A stretch of DNA of 54,430 nt. Origin: Subdoligranulum sp. (GTDB lineage Bacteria; Bacillota; Clostridia; Oscillospirales; Ruminococcaceae). The translations under genes were made by a program, and so were the position numbers. The DNA lies in assembly GCA_004555405.1 (NCBI GenBank), contig SFIE01000009.1, positions 1 through 54,430 of the forward strand, written 5' to 3'. This document shows, piece by piece, positions 16,494 through 24,344 of the stretch (position 1 is its first letter; the number at the start of each line of letters is the position of its first letter). The notes under the pieces are model-generated. The model was given only the letters and a program-made list of their open reading frames with translations. It had not been told where the DNA came from and did not search any database.

Positions 16494-17324
16494 TTAACCG
16501 TTTGCGCGCTTGACAATGAACTTGTCGGAGTGCTTCTTGTGCTTGCGAGTCTTAAGACCCAGTGCAGGCTTGCCCCAAGGGGTAACAGGGCCAGAGCGGC
16601 CGATAGGAGCGCGGCCCTCGCCACCGCCGTGAGGATGGTCGCAGGGGTTCATAACAGAACCACGGCTGCCGGGGCGAACGCCCATGTGGCGCTTGCGGCC
16701 TGCCTTACCCAGGTTCACATTCTCGTGATCCAGGTTGGAAACCTGACCAACGGTAGCGATGCAGTTCAGGCGAACATTGCGCATCTCACCGGAGGGCAGA
16801 CGAACCAGTGCCAGGCCATTCTCCTTAGCCATCAGCTGAGCCATGTTGCCAGCGGAACGAACCAGCTGAGCGCCGTGGCCGGGATACAGCTCGATGTTGT
16901 GGATGATGGTACCAACGGGGATGTTCTCGAAGGGCAGTGCGTTGCCGGGCTTGATGTCGGCGTTGGGGCCGGCCATCACGGTGTCGCCAACCTTCAGACC
17001 ATCGGGAGCGATGATGTAGTTCTTCACACCGTCAGCGTACTGGATCAGAGCGATGAAAGCGGAACGGTTAGGATCGTACTCCAGGGTCTGCACGGTGGCA
17101 GGCACATCAAACTTGTTGCGCTTGAAGTCGATCACACGGTACTTGGTGCGGTTGCCGCCGCCGTGATGGCGAACGGTGATACGGCCGGTGTTGTTGCGGC
17201 CGCTGTGCTTTTTCATGGGCTCCAGCAGGCTACGCTCAGGCTCAACCTTGCTCAGCACGCTGTAGTCAGTCACAGTCATGCCACGGCGGCCGGGGGTAGT
17301 CGGCTTGTACTTTTTGATTGCCAT
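16494..17324 (-). CDS. rplB: 50S ribosomal protein L2
   Basis: Subunit-association protein essential for peptidyl transfer. 276 residues. The C-terminal signature with the conserved histidine is visible (MNPCDHPHGGGEGRAPIGR), as are the RNA-binding segments KPTTPGRRGMTV and GRNNTGRITVRHHGGG. A 78-bp gap to rplW holds two small hairpins. Confidence 0.98.
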   Translation of the reverse strand: MAIKKYKPTTPGRRGMTVTDYSVLSKVEPERSLLEPMKKHSGRNNTGRITVRHHGGGNRTKYRVIDFKRNKFDVPATVQTLEYDPNRSAFIALIQYADGVKNYIIAPDGLKVGDTVMAGPNADIKPGNALPFENIPVGTIIHNIELYPGHGAQLVRSAGNMAQLMAKENGLALVRLPSGEMRNVRLNCIATVGQVSNLDHENVNLGKAGRKRHMGVRPGSRGSVMNPCDHPHGGGEGRAPIGRSGPVTPWGKPALGLKTRKHKKHSDKFIVKRANG

Positions 17325-17339
17325 GTTTTTCTCCTTTAA

Positions 17340-17402
17340 AATATCTTATGAATTATTATCGGGGTCATATCCCCATACTCGAACCCTCGGCGGGTTCTTT
17401 TA
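17340..17402 (-). other. Intercistronic hairpins between rplW and rplB
   Basis: On the minus strand the 78-nt spacer contains GAACCC/GGGTTC (5-nt loop) followed by GGGG/CCCC (6-nt loop). This is one of the longer gaps in an otherwise tightly packed operon. No T run follows, so an RNA-processing or translational role is more likely than termination. Confidence 0.4.
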
Positions 17403-17699
17403 TCAGGTCATGTTGTTGAAGAACTCGATTTCCTTGGAATCCTTCGTCAGCGTGACCACAGCCTTCTTGGAGGCTGCGGTGTAACCACTGTGCAGGCCCT
17501 GGCGGCGGAAGCGGCCATGGACGTTCATAGTGTTCACCTTTTCCACCTTGGTGCCGGGGAACAGGGTCTCCACTGCGTTGGCAATGTCGATCTTGGTAGC
17601 ATCCACAGCAACCTTGAAAGTGTACTTCTTGTCAGCGATGCCAGCCATGGAATTCTCGGTGATGACCGGCTTCAGAATAATGTCCTGTGCGGTTTTCAT
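17403..17699 (-). CDS. rplW: 50S ribosomal protein L23
   Basis: Exit-tunnel protein and main docking site for trigger factor and SRP. 98 residues: MKTAQDIILKPVITENSMAG at the start, then YTFKVAVDATKIDIANAVE. Overlaps the last base of rplD. Confidence 0.98.
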   Translation of the reverse strand: MKTAQDIILKPVITENSMAGIADKKYTFKVAVDATKIDIANAVETLFPGTKVEKVNTMNVHGRFRRQGLHSGYTAASKKAVVTLTKDSKEIEFFNNMT

Positions 17700-18322
17700 T
17701 AGCCCAGTACCTCCTCGAGTTTCTTAGCAGCGTCTACGCTGATAACCAGCTTGTTGGCGTTCACAACATCATAGGTGTTCACGCTGCCGGTGGTGGTGGT
17801 CTTCACACCGGGAATGTTTGCAGCGCTCTTGATGAACTTTGCATCCACGGTGTCGTTCACAACCAGGTTCTTCTTGCCGGCGCCAATGGCGTTCAGCATT
17901 GCAACCACGGTCTTGGTCTTGTAATCTTCGCAGGTCAGCTTGTCAACAACGATCATATCGCCGTTCAGAGCCTTGTCGCTCAGTGCGCTCAGCACTGCCA
18001 GGCGCTTAACCTTCTTGTTGATGTGGTAGCTGTAATCGCGGGGCTTGGGGCCCAGAGCCACACCGCCGTGAGTCCACTGAGGAGCACGGGTAGAACCCTG
18101 ACGAGCGTGGCCGGTGCCCTTCTGGCGCCAAGGCTTCTTGCCGCCGCCGGAAACCTCCATGCGGATCTTGGTGTTCTGAGTGCCCTGGCGCTGATTTGCC
18201 AGGAAGTTCACGACTGCGATGTGCACAGCCTTTTCGTTAGGGGTAATGCCGAAAACTGCATCGGAAAGCTCCACGGTGGAAACCTTCTTGCCGTTCATAT
18301 CGACAACATTGAATTGTGCCAT
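17699..18322 (-). CDS. rplD: 50S ribosomal protein L4
   Basis: Tunnel-constriction protein; in Escherichia coli also the S10-operon autorepressor. 207 residues; the extended loop QGTQNTKIRMEVSGGGKKPW and the RQKGTGHARQGSTRAP signature are clear. Overlaps rplW by one base. Confidence 0.98.
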   Translation of the reverse strand: MAQFNVVDMNGKKVSTVELSDAVFGITPNEKAVHIAVVNFLANQRQGTQNTKIRMEVSGGGKKPWRQKGTGHARQGSTRAPQWTHGGVALGPKPRDYSYHINKKVKRLAVLSALSDKALNGDMIVVDKLTCEDYKTKTVVAMLNAIGAGKKNLVVNDTVDAKFIKSAANIPGVKTTTTGSVNTYDVVNANKLVISVDAAKKLEEVLG

Positions 18323-18335
18323 TTCGCTTTCCTCC

Positions 18336-18968
18336 TTATGCCTTCACGCTGTTCTGGATGGTAACCACGCTGCCCTTAGCACCGGGAATAGCACCCTTTA
18401 CGGCGATCAGATTATTTTCGGCGTCGATCTTCACGACGACCAGGTTCTGGATGGTGCTCTTTTCAGCGCCCATGTGGCCAGGCAGCTTCTTGCCCTTGAA
18501 CACGCGGCTGGGAGAAGAGCAAGCGCCCATAGAACCAGCATGACGAGAAACAGGGCCGGTGCCGTGGCTCTCGCGCAGACGGCGCTGATTCCAGCGCTTG
18601 ATAGCGCCCTGGTAGCCCTTACCTTTGCTGATGCCGGTCACATCGATGTGATCGCCAGCTGCAAAGATGTCAGCCTTCAGGATGTCGCCCACATTCACAG
18701 CGGCGATATCGTCCAGGCGGAACTCACGCAGGGTCTTCTTGGGAGCAACTTCGGCCTTGTCGAAGTGGCCCTTAGCGGCCTTATTGACCTTCTTGGCGGA
18801 AACTTCGCCGTAGCCGAGCTGAACTGCCTGGTAGCCGTCAGACTCGACGGTCTTCTTCTGCACCACGGTGCAGGGGCCAGCCTCGATGACTGTTACGGGA
18901 ACGACCTTGCCGTTCTCATCGAACAGCTGAGTCATGCCCAGTTTCTTGCCGATGATACCTTTTTGCAT
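18336..18968 (-). CDS. rplC: 50S ribosomal protein L3
   Basis: Assembly-initiating protein next to the peptidyl transferase centre. The start MQKGIIGKKLGMTQLFDENG at 18968 has GGAGG 8 nt upstream, so the in-frame position at 18983 is rejected. 210 residues with family signature KGKGYQGAIKRWNQRRLRES. It lies 177 bp after rpsJ; a TATAAT on the minus strand (complement of 19122-19127) without a good -35 may give a weak internal promoter there. Confidence 0.97.
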   Translation of the reverse strand: MQKGIIGKKLGMTQLFDENGKVVPVTVIEAGPCTVVQKKTVESDGYQAVQLGYGEVSAKKVNKAAKGHFDKAEVAPKKTLREFRLDDIAAVNVGDILKADIFAAGDHIDVTGISKGKGYQGAIKRWNQRRLRESHGTGPVSRHAGSMGACSSPSRVFKGKKLPGHMGAEKSTIQNLVVVKIDAENNLIAVKGAIPGAKGSVVTIQNSVKA

Positions 18969-19145
18969 TGTTTTTTCCTCCATTAAAAGGTTATTGGTTG
19001 GCGGGATTCCCCGTCAACTTGACCTCTCCGCCATTTCTGCGGAGCGTTTGAGCTTTTGCTGAGCCTTGTCGGCCTTTCATTAAAGCCCGGTAGTTGGAAG
19101 CCGTGCTTCCCTTGCCGATATATTATAATGTAAGGTTTTCTAAGA

Positions 19146-19457
19146 TCACAGCTTGATCTCAATGCTCACACCAGCGGGGAGCTGCAGACCCATCAGGGCC
19201 TCAACCGTCTTGTTGGACGGCTTCAGAATGTCGATCAGACGCTTGTGAGTGCGAGTTTCGAACTGCTCGCGGCTGTCCTTGTACTTGTGGACAGCGCGCA
19301 GGATCGTAACGACTTCCTTGTCGGTGGGCAGAGGAATGGGGCCAGACACGCGAGCGCCGGTGCGCTTTGCGGTTTCCACAATTTTCTCTGCTGCTGCATC
19401 GATCAGGGATGCATCGTAGCTCTGCAAACGGATTCTGATTTTCTCTTTGACTGCCAT
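19146..19457 (-). CDS. rpsJ: 30S ribosomal protein S10
   Basis: First gene of the super-operon; head protein, also NusE, which joins NusB and NusG in antitermination. 103 residues; motifs IRLQSYDASLIDAAAEKIVE and GPIPLPTDKEVVTILRAVHK conserved. AGGAGG precedes the ATG at 19457. A long leader lies upstream. Confidence 0.98.
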   Translation of the reverse strand: MAVKEKIRIRLQSYDASLIDAAAEKIVETAKRTGARVSGPIPLPTDKEVVTILRAVHKYKDSREQFETRTHKRLIDILKPSNKTVEALMGLQLPAGVSIEIKL

Positions 19458-19798
19458 TAAGCTTACGCCTCCTAATAATTTGTTTGTGCCCTAGGCGAGC
19501 CGATCAATTACACGCTTCCGGGTGTTTCAGATCATCTCACGAGAAAAGCCGGTGAACCGCTTCGCGCAGTTCTACCCGGACAACTCATGACGATGTATCT
19601 GGAAATTGGTCTCAGGGCGCATAGCATCCCCGTACATATCCCATCGCACTCGTAATTGTTTCGCCCGGTTCTAAGATCGGACATACTCCGCGGAAAAACC
19701 CGTCGATCGCTATTGCGAACACGGCAACCTCCCGCATCAACGCATATCGTGGCTTGCGCAGGTTGCTTGCCAATTATCTGCACAAGCCTTTCGCAGCC
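19458..19798 (-). promoter_or_regulatory. Long 5' leader of the S10 super-operon
   Basis: About 340 nt separate the predicted transcription start (near 19798) from the rpsJ start. No conserved protein is encoded. The RNA is rich in short complementary segments, for example GCTTGTGC/GCGCAAGC near the 5' end and GCGCGAAGCGGTTC followed by GAACTGCG-type complements around 19555-19575. A ribosomal-protein or NusB/S10-responsive leader is plausible, but I recognise no described class. Confidence 0.5.
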
Positions 19799-19805
19799 GA
19801 GAAAG

Positions 19806-19834
19806 ATTATAGCATACGATTTCCGGCATTGCAA
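19806..19834 (-). promoter_or_regulatory. Main promoter of the S10-spc-alpha super-operon
   Basis: On the minus strand TTGCAA (19829-19834), a 17-bp spacer, then TATAAT (complement of 19806-19811) preceded by TGC as an extended -10. Just upstream, 19850-19876 is a run of A and T tracts fitting an UP element. All features fit a very strong sigma-A promoter. Confidence 0.88.
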
Positions 19835-19993
19835 GTGTTTTTTGGCATTTTTATAAAATTTTTTCAAAAAAATTTTATGTTATGCCGAATGCCGCATTTG
19901 CCCGGTATATACCCGGCACAGTGCATAGTTTTCGCTGGATCGCAGGCTGTTTTTTATGGAAATTGCAATCAGAACGGCAATGTGATCCTTACA

Positions 19994-20032
19994 GAAAAGC
20001 TCCCGCCCCGGCACACTGACAGGCGCGGGAGC
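19994..20032 (-). terminator. Terminator after rqcH
   Basis: Arms 19999-20006 and 20025-20032 pair (GCTCCCGC with GCGGGAGC); on the minus strand the stem is followed by TTTTC. Located 26 bp past the rqcH stop. Confidence 0.7.
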
Positions 20033-20057
20033 CATTTTCGCATCGGCTCCTACAGTC

Positions 20058-21803
20058 TTACTTTTTCTTCAGCTGTTCCTCCAGCCCCGCACGCGGGGTG
20101 ATGTAAACCGTGGTGTACACCTCATACAAAACCATACCCAGCTTGGCGCCGTTCGCTTTCCAGATGTTCTTCACCTCGGTGGTATCCACCGGCACCTTCG
20201 CGCCGCCGTTTTGGCTGGAGTGCAGCACGGCCAGCTCGGCAGCCTCCTGCTTGGTGGTATCGGGAATATTTTCTCCCCGACTCATCACCACCACATGGCT
20301 GCCCGGGGCCTTTTGCACATGAAACCACAGATCCTTGCCGCGCGCGGTGTGCAGAGTAAGCTTGTCGTTCTGCTGGTTGTTGCGGCCAACCAGAATTTCA
20401 AAGCCATCGCTGGAGGTGTACCGCAGAAAATCCGCAGGCTTCTGCTTTTTGTCGCGCACCTTATAATACTTCAGATAGCCTTGGGCCTTCAGCTCGGCCC
20501 GGATCTCTCCCAGCGCCTGTTCTCCCGAAGCGGATTCCACTTCATAGAGCACCGTTTCCAGATACTCGATCTCGTGCGCACCCTCTTCCAGCAGCTTGAC
20601 CAGCATTTTGGCCGCTGTCTGCTTTTTCTTATAGTCGCGGAAATACTTTTGTGCATTGGCGCTGGCCGAAAGGCGCACATCCAGCGGAATGGTGATCTCG
20701 CCGCCGTCGTAATAATTCACAACGGTCACGCTTTTCTGCCCCTTTTCCACCGCCCACAGGTTGGCCTGCAGCAATTCTCCGTACAGCCTCAGCTTTTCGC
20801 TGCGCTCGCTGGCCGCCAATTCTTCCTGACGGGCCGCCTGCTTGCGCACCGCGCGGTCATACATATTGCGCACCGCTTTAAACAGCTCCTTGCCCTTCTG
20901 GCGCAGGCGCTCGGCACGGTCCTTGGTGGAATAATAATTTTCCAGCAGCTCGCTGTAGCTGGCAAAGGTTTCCTGCACAGCGCTTTCGCCATACTGGGTC
21001 AAGGGCAAAAAGCTGTACTCCACCGCACGGCCATCGGCAGCGTGTACCGAGGTGGGCACGCCCCCCTGCTCGTAAATGCTGCGCACCTCATCCAGCGCCG
21101 CACACAGCTTTTGCTGCTGGGCTGCATCCATGCCCGCCGCCGAGATGGGCGCTTCGTCGCCAAATGCGCGGAACGCCGCCTCGCGGCACACCACCGGCCC
21201 CACGCCGCTGGTGCTTTTGAGCAGAGCATCCGCCACGGGAAGCTCCTTTTGCATGGCCGCCGCCACCAAACCGGCGCTGCTCAGGCTGAAAAAGTTCGGC
21301 CGGGGCGGTGCGGGGGGCAGCGTGTATTTCAGGCCCGGCAGCAGCTGGCGAACCTCGCTGTCCTCAAAATCCACACGCTTTAAGGCATCAATGATCTTTT
21401 CGCCCTGAAACAGCACCAGATTGGAATAACGCCCCATCAGCTCGGCTGCCAGCGTGTTCACCACCAGATCGCCCATTTCGTTCACGCATTGGAAATCAAA
21501 AAACACAATGCGATCTCCCTGCAGCATACGCACATCCAGCAGCTTTCCGCCGCTCAGATACTTGCGCAGCAGCATACAAAAGCTGGGAGGCGTGGCCGGG
21601 TTTTCAAAGCTTTCGCCGGTAAAGCACACCCGCGCACTGCCCGAGCGCGCCGAAAGCAGCAGCTTGAAGGTTTCGGTGCGGCTGCGCAGCGTCATAACCA
21701 CTTCATCGCGCGTGGGCTCAAAAATTTTATCAATACGGCTGTTGCTCAGCGCTTGCTTAAGCTCTGCCGCTGCCAGCGAAAGAGTGGCGGCATCCAATGC
21801 CAT
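20058..21803 (-). CDS. rqcH: Ribosome-associated quality control protein RqcH (NFACT family)
   Basis: Bacterial Rqc2/NEMF homologue that binds 50S-peptidyl-tRNA complexes and adds C-terminal alanine tails marking stalled peptides for proteolysis; formerly annotated as fibronectin-binding protein. 581 residues from MALDAATLSLAAAELKQALS; GGGAGG lies 9 nt upstream. The longer frame from 21938 is only repeat DNA. NFACT-N occupies roughly 1-180, a helix-hairpin-helix and a long coiled-coil middle (about 270-420) follow, and NFACT-R with GRNNQQNDKLTLHTARGKDL, WFHVQKAPGSHVV sits at about 450-550. Upstream lies a structured repeat array. Confidence 0.93.
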   Translation of the reverse strand: MALDAATLSLAAAELKQALSNSRIDKIFEPTRDEVVMTLRSRTETFKLLLSARSGSARVCFTGESFENPATPPSFCMLLRKYLSGGKLLDVRMLQGDRIVFFDFQCVNEMGDLVVNTLAAELMGRYSNLVLFQGEKIIDALKRVDFEDSEVRQLLPGLKYTLPPAPPRPNFFSLSSAGLVAAAMQKELPVADALLKSTSGVGPVVCREAAFRAFGDEAPISAAGMDAAQQQKLCAALDEVRSIYEQGGVPTSVHAADGRAVEYSFLPLTQYGESAVQETFASYSELLENYYSTKDRAERLRQKGKELFKAVRNMYDRAVRKQAARQEELAASERSEKLRLYGELLQANLWAVEKGQKSVTVVNYYDGGEITIPLDVRLSASANAQKYFRDYKKKQTAAKMLVKLLEEGAHEIEYLETVLYEVESASGEQALGEIRAELKAQGYLKYYKVRDKKQKPADFLRYTSSDGFEILVGRNNQQNDKLTLHTARGKDLWFHVQKAPGSHVVVMSRGENIPDTTKQEAAELAVLHSSQNGGAKVPVDTTEVKNIWKANGAKLGMVLYEVYTTVYITPRAGLEEQLKKK

Positions 21804-21846
21804 GATGAGTTCCCTCCCATTTTCCTGTATAAATCTGTGTTTTCCA

Positions 21847-22322
21847 AGGGACAGGTGCGCTGCTCTGAGGAACATTTGGCCGCAGGCCAACCGTGACGAA
21901 ACGCGGCGTGCCTGCCCCATTCTTATGCAGTGCCCCAAAAGGCAGGTGCGCCGCTCTGAGGAACATTTGGCCGCAGACCAACCGTGACGATGCGCGGCGT
22001 GCCTGCCCCTTTCTTATACAGCGCCCCAAAAAGGCAGGTGCGCTGCTCTGAGGAACATTTGGCCGCAGGTCAACCGTGACGAAGCGCGGCGTGCCTGCCC
22101 CATCCTGATGCAGCGTCCCAAAAAGGCAGGTGCGCCGCTCTGAGGAACATTTGGCCACAGGCCAACCGTGACGAAACGCGGCGTGCCTGCCCTATTCTGA
22201 TGCAGCGCCCCAAAAGACAAGTGCGCTGCTCTGAGGAACATTTGGCCGCAGGCCAACCGTGACGATGCGCGGCGTGCCTGCCCCTTTCTTATACAGCGCC
22301 CCAAAAAGGCAGGTGCGCCGCT
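21847..22322. repeat. Tandem array of five ~91-bp structured repeats plus a partial sixth
   Basis: Copies begin at about 21851, 21941, 22033, 22125 and 22216, with a truncated copy at 22308; spacing is 90-92 bp. In each copy an outer arm (consensus GGCAGGTGCGCCGC) pairs with GCGGCGTGCCTGCC; in copy 2 these are 21941-21954 and 21994-22007. An inner TTGGCCGCAGGCCAA hairpin lies between, and a 23-25 nt linker ending CCCCAAAA separates copies. The outer stem contains U-G/G-U pairs only if transcribed from the plus strand. The array starts 44 bp upstream of rqcH. The period is not a multiple of three and open frames through it are incidental. Confidence 0.92.
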
Positions 22323-22336
22323 TTCCTTTTTATTAT

Positions 22337-22620
22337 GGCAACACCGCACAATTTCCGCCTAACGGCTTAAGCACCGTTCCGGCGGCTGCGGCACAGCATC
22401 TGCGTTGCCAAAATGCTCGCCAATGTCGGGTTGCGGTACCCGCATCGTGCTTCGGGAGCAAAAGCCCCTCGCACTCTGCGACCGCTGCCCCTGCTTCGGT
22501 TCGCTGTGTCCGCCACTGGCGGCGCTCACCTTTGCAGCACAAAGTATTGCCTGCGCTTTTGGCTTAGCATCTGCCGCACCTCGCTCGCCGTATCGGCACT
22601 TAAAATTATGCGGTATTGCC
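22337..22620. mobile_element. TIR-bounded dispersed element, copy 1 (284 bp)
   Basis: Ends GGCAACACCGCACAATT and (complement) GGCAATACCGCATAATT form terminal inverted repeats. Both ends continue in sequence shared with the copy at 53864-53974, which has the same ends in opposite orientation but lacks most of the interior. The flanks carry TTAT on each side, a possible 4-bp target duplication. No transposase is encoded, so it would be non-autonomous. Its right end directly abuts the stop codon of the nif3-like gene. Confidence 0.75.
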
Positions 22621-23361
22621 TTATAAATAGCTGAAGGGATCTTTATTGCGGCGGCTGTACAAAACGCGCACGCCCGCAAACCGCTGCTTCAGCTTATCTG
22701 CCACCACCGGCACAATGGGAAATTCGGTCGCATAGTGCCCGGCCACCACCAAGCTGATGCCCAAGCGGCGGGCATCAATGGCCACATGATGGTTTGCCTC
22801 GCCGGTCAGCAGGCAATCCGCCCCGGCCTCGATGGCATCCTTCAGCATGCTGCCGCCTGCGCCGCCCACCACAGCCAGCGTGTTCACCGCCTTGCCGCAG
22901 TCCACCGCTTTCACATGTGCGCCCAGCGTATCGTGGCAAATCCCTGCGATCTGCTCCACATTGGTGGTGCGCACACTGCCCACACGGCCCAAACCGCCAA
23001 AGGTTCTGGCATTGTCGATGCCGAACAGCGCGCACAAAATGTCATTCACGCCGCCCGGGGCCGCATCCAGATTGGTGTGCATACAAATGGCAGAAATGTT
23101 CTTTTTCACCATGCGGAACACCACATCCTGCCGCCCCAGCTTTTTCATGGGATCAAAAATGACGGGGTGATGCGATACGATCAGCTGGCAGCCCTGATAT
23201 TCGGCCTCGGCCACCACTTCATCCGTGATGTCCAGCGCCACCAGAATGCTTGTCACATCGGCGCCGCAATCCACCAAAAGGCCCACATTGTCCCAGTCCT
23301 CGGCCAGAGTTTCCGGCGCGAGCTGCTGCATATACTGCAGCACTTCCTGCAATTTAGCCAT
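22621..23361 (-). CDS. Nif3-like dinuclear metal centre protein (DUF34 family)
   Basis: 246-residue member of the Nif3/YbgI/YqfO family, toroidal hexamers with a two-metal site; proposed roles include metal trafficking or GTP cyclohydrolase-like activity. Metal-site residues visible: SHHPVIF (two His), CMHTNLDAAPGGVND (His and Asp), GEANHHVAID and the C-terminal GHYATEFPIV. It starts 8 nt inside the end of trmK (GGAGG within trmK), so the two are coupled; this pair is common in Firmicutes. Its TAA stop immediately precedes the TIR element, whose consensus end is TAAGGC, so the element may have supplied the stop. Confidence 0.92.
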   Translation of the reverse strand: MAKLQEVLQYMQQLAPETLAEDWDNVGLLVDCGADVTSILVALDITDEVVAEAEYQGCQLIVSHHPVIFDPMKKLGRQDVVFRMVKKNISAICMHTNLDAAPGGVNDILCALFGIDNARTFGGLGRVGSVRTTNVEQIAGICHDTLGAHVKAVDCGKAVNTLAVVGGAGGSMLKDAIEAGADCLLTGEANHHVAIDARRLGISLVVAGHYATEFPIVPVVADKLKQRFAGVRVLYSRRNKDPFSYL

Positions 23362-24037
23362 TTTCGTCCTCCTCTAAAGTCCGGATCAGATCGTCCACCC
23401 AATCGGCCCACGGGCCGGGCTGCATTCCCCTGCGGTATTTTTGGATCTTCACCAGCTGGCGCCTGCGATATTCCGCCGCGCCCGGCTGGCCGGGTGTAAG
23501 GCCCACCACGCAGAATTTTCCGCTGGGCTCAAAGGGCGCGCCGTTGTATGCGGCGCACAGCACCGAATAATAGCGCCCCGCTGCCCGGCACAGGCTTTCA
23601 GCCTCAATGCCAAAGCCGTTTTGGCACAGCCAGCGGCGCAGAATGCTGTGCTTGGTGGCCGGAACCAGGATCAGGCGGATCGCCGGATCGCACACCCACG
23701 GGGCCGCCTGCAGAATTTCCATGATGGTTTCCGCCCCCATGCCCGCGATCACAATGTCGGTGGCTTCTCCGGGCTGCAAAACCTCCAGCCCGTTGCCCAA
23801 CCGAAGCTCTGCGCGGTCTTCACAGCCTGCCTTGCGGCAGTTTTCCTGTGCCTTGCTCAGCGGAATGGGCCGCAGATCCGCCGCGATCACCTTGGGGCAG
23901 CGCCCGCTCACCAAAAGATCCACCGTCAGCTTGCCATGGTCGCAGCCGATATCCGCCGCCACATGGCCGGGCCGCACATAGCCTGCCGCCGCCGAAAGGC
24001 GTGCATCCAGCTGCGGCAGCCTTTTTTCGCCCGTCAT
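23354..24037 (-). CDS. trmK: tRNA (adenine(22)-N1)-methyltransferase TrmK
   Basis: SAM-dependent enzyme forming m1A22 in bacterial tRNAs, a Gram-positive modification. 227 residues. SAM-binding motif I is ADIGCDHGKLTVDLL (residues ~28-42), followed by ADLRPIPLSKAQENC and the family-specific IVIAGMGAETIMEIL. It begins 1 bp after the DUF1858 gene and overlaps the nif3-like gene. Confidence 0.93.
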   Translation of the reverse strand: MTGEKRLPQLDARLSAAAGYVRPGHVAADIGCDHGKLTVDLLVSGRCPKVIAADLRPIPLSKAQENCRKAGCEDRAELRLGNGLEVLQPGEATDIVIAGMGAETIMEILQAAPWVCDPAIRLILVPATKHSILRRWLCQNGFGIEAESLCRAAGRYYSVLCAAYNGAPFEPSGKFCVVGLTPGQPGAAEYRRRQLVKIQKYRRGMQPGPWADWVDDLIRTLEEDENG

Positions 24038-24038
24038 C

Positions 24039-24281
24039 TTACTGGTTGCCGAAATGCTCGTTCAGGCGGTTCACCAGCTGGTCGCAGTCCACACCATGCA
24101 CGGCGCAGGCTTCTTCCAGGCTTTCACCGCGGCTGGCAGGGCAGCCCAGGCAGTGCATACCGATCTCCAAAAAGTAAGGGGCCGTTTCCTGATCCATATC
24201 CAGAATATCACCGATCACGGTATCCTTGGTCACTACCATACCCTTTGCATTTTCCTTTTTGCCAAACAGTTTTTCAAACAT
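24039..24281 (-). CDS. DUF1858 domain protein (redox-disulfide type)
   Basis: 80 residues from MFEKLFGKKENAKGM, with GAGG 8 nt upstream; an upstream in-frame start at 24341 lacks such a site. The DUF1858 core is VVTKDTVIGDILDMDQ, then FLEIGMHCLGCPASRGESLE with a CLGC pair, followed by EEACAVHGVD. This small domain is found alone or fused to hybrid-cluster-type proteins and is thought to be a redox or metal-binding module. Cytoplasmic; first gene of a short trmK-nif3 operon. Confidence 0.88.
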   Translation of the reverse strand: MFEKLFGKKENAKGMVVTKDTVIGDILDMDQETAPYFLEIGMHCLGCPASRGESLEEACAVHGVDCDQLVNRLNEHFGNQ

Positions 24282-24344
24282 TGTTATTTCCTCGCTTTCA
24301 TAAGTTCTGTTTAAAATATACTTTTTGTATATTTTTGTCATTTA

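Noticed and set aside
15840..17339. 499-codon open frame on the plus strand opposite rplV-rplB
   Set aside because: Antisense shadow of four ribosomal protein genes; no family resemblance.
21847..22322. CRISPR array
   Set aside because: Units are about 91 bp and similar throughout, including the linkers; there are no unique spacers and no cas genes.
21757..22349. Several open frames inside the 91-bp repeat array
   Set aside because: The repeat period (90-92 bp) is not a multiple of three, so each unit is read in a different frame; the DNA is structured and lacks start signals.
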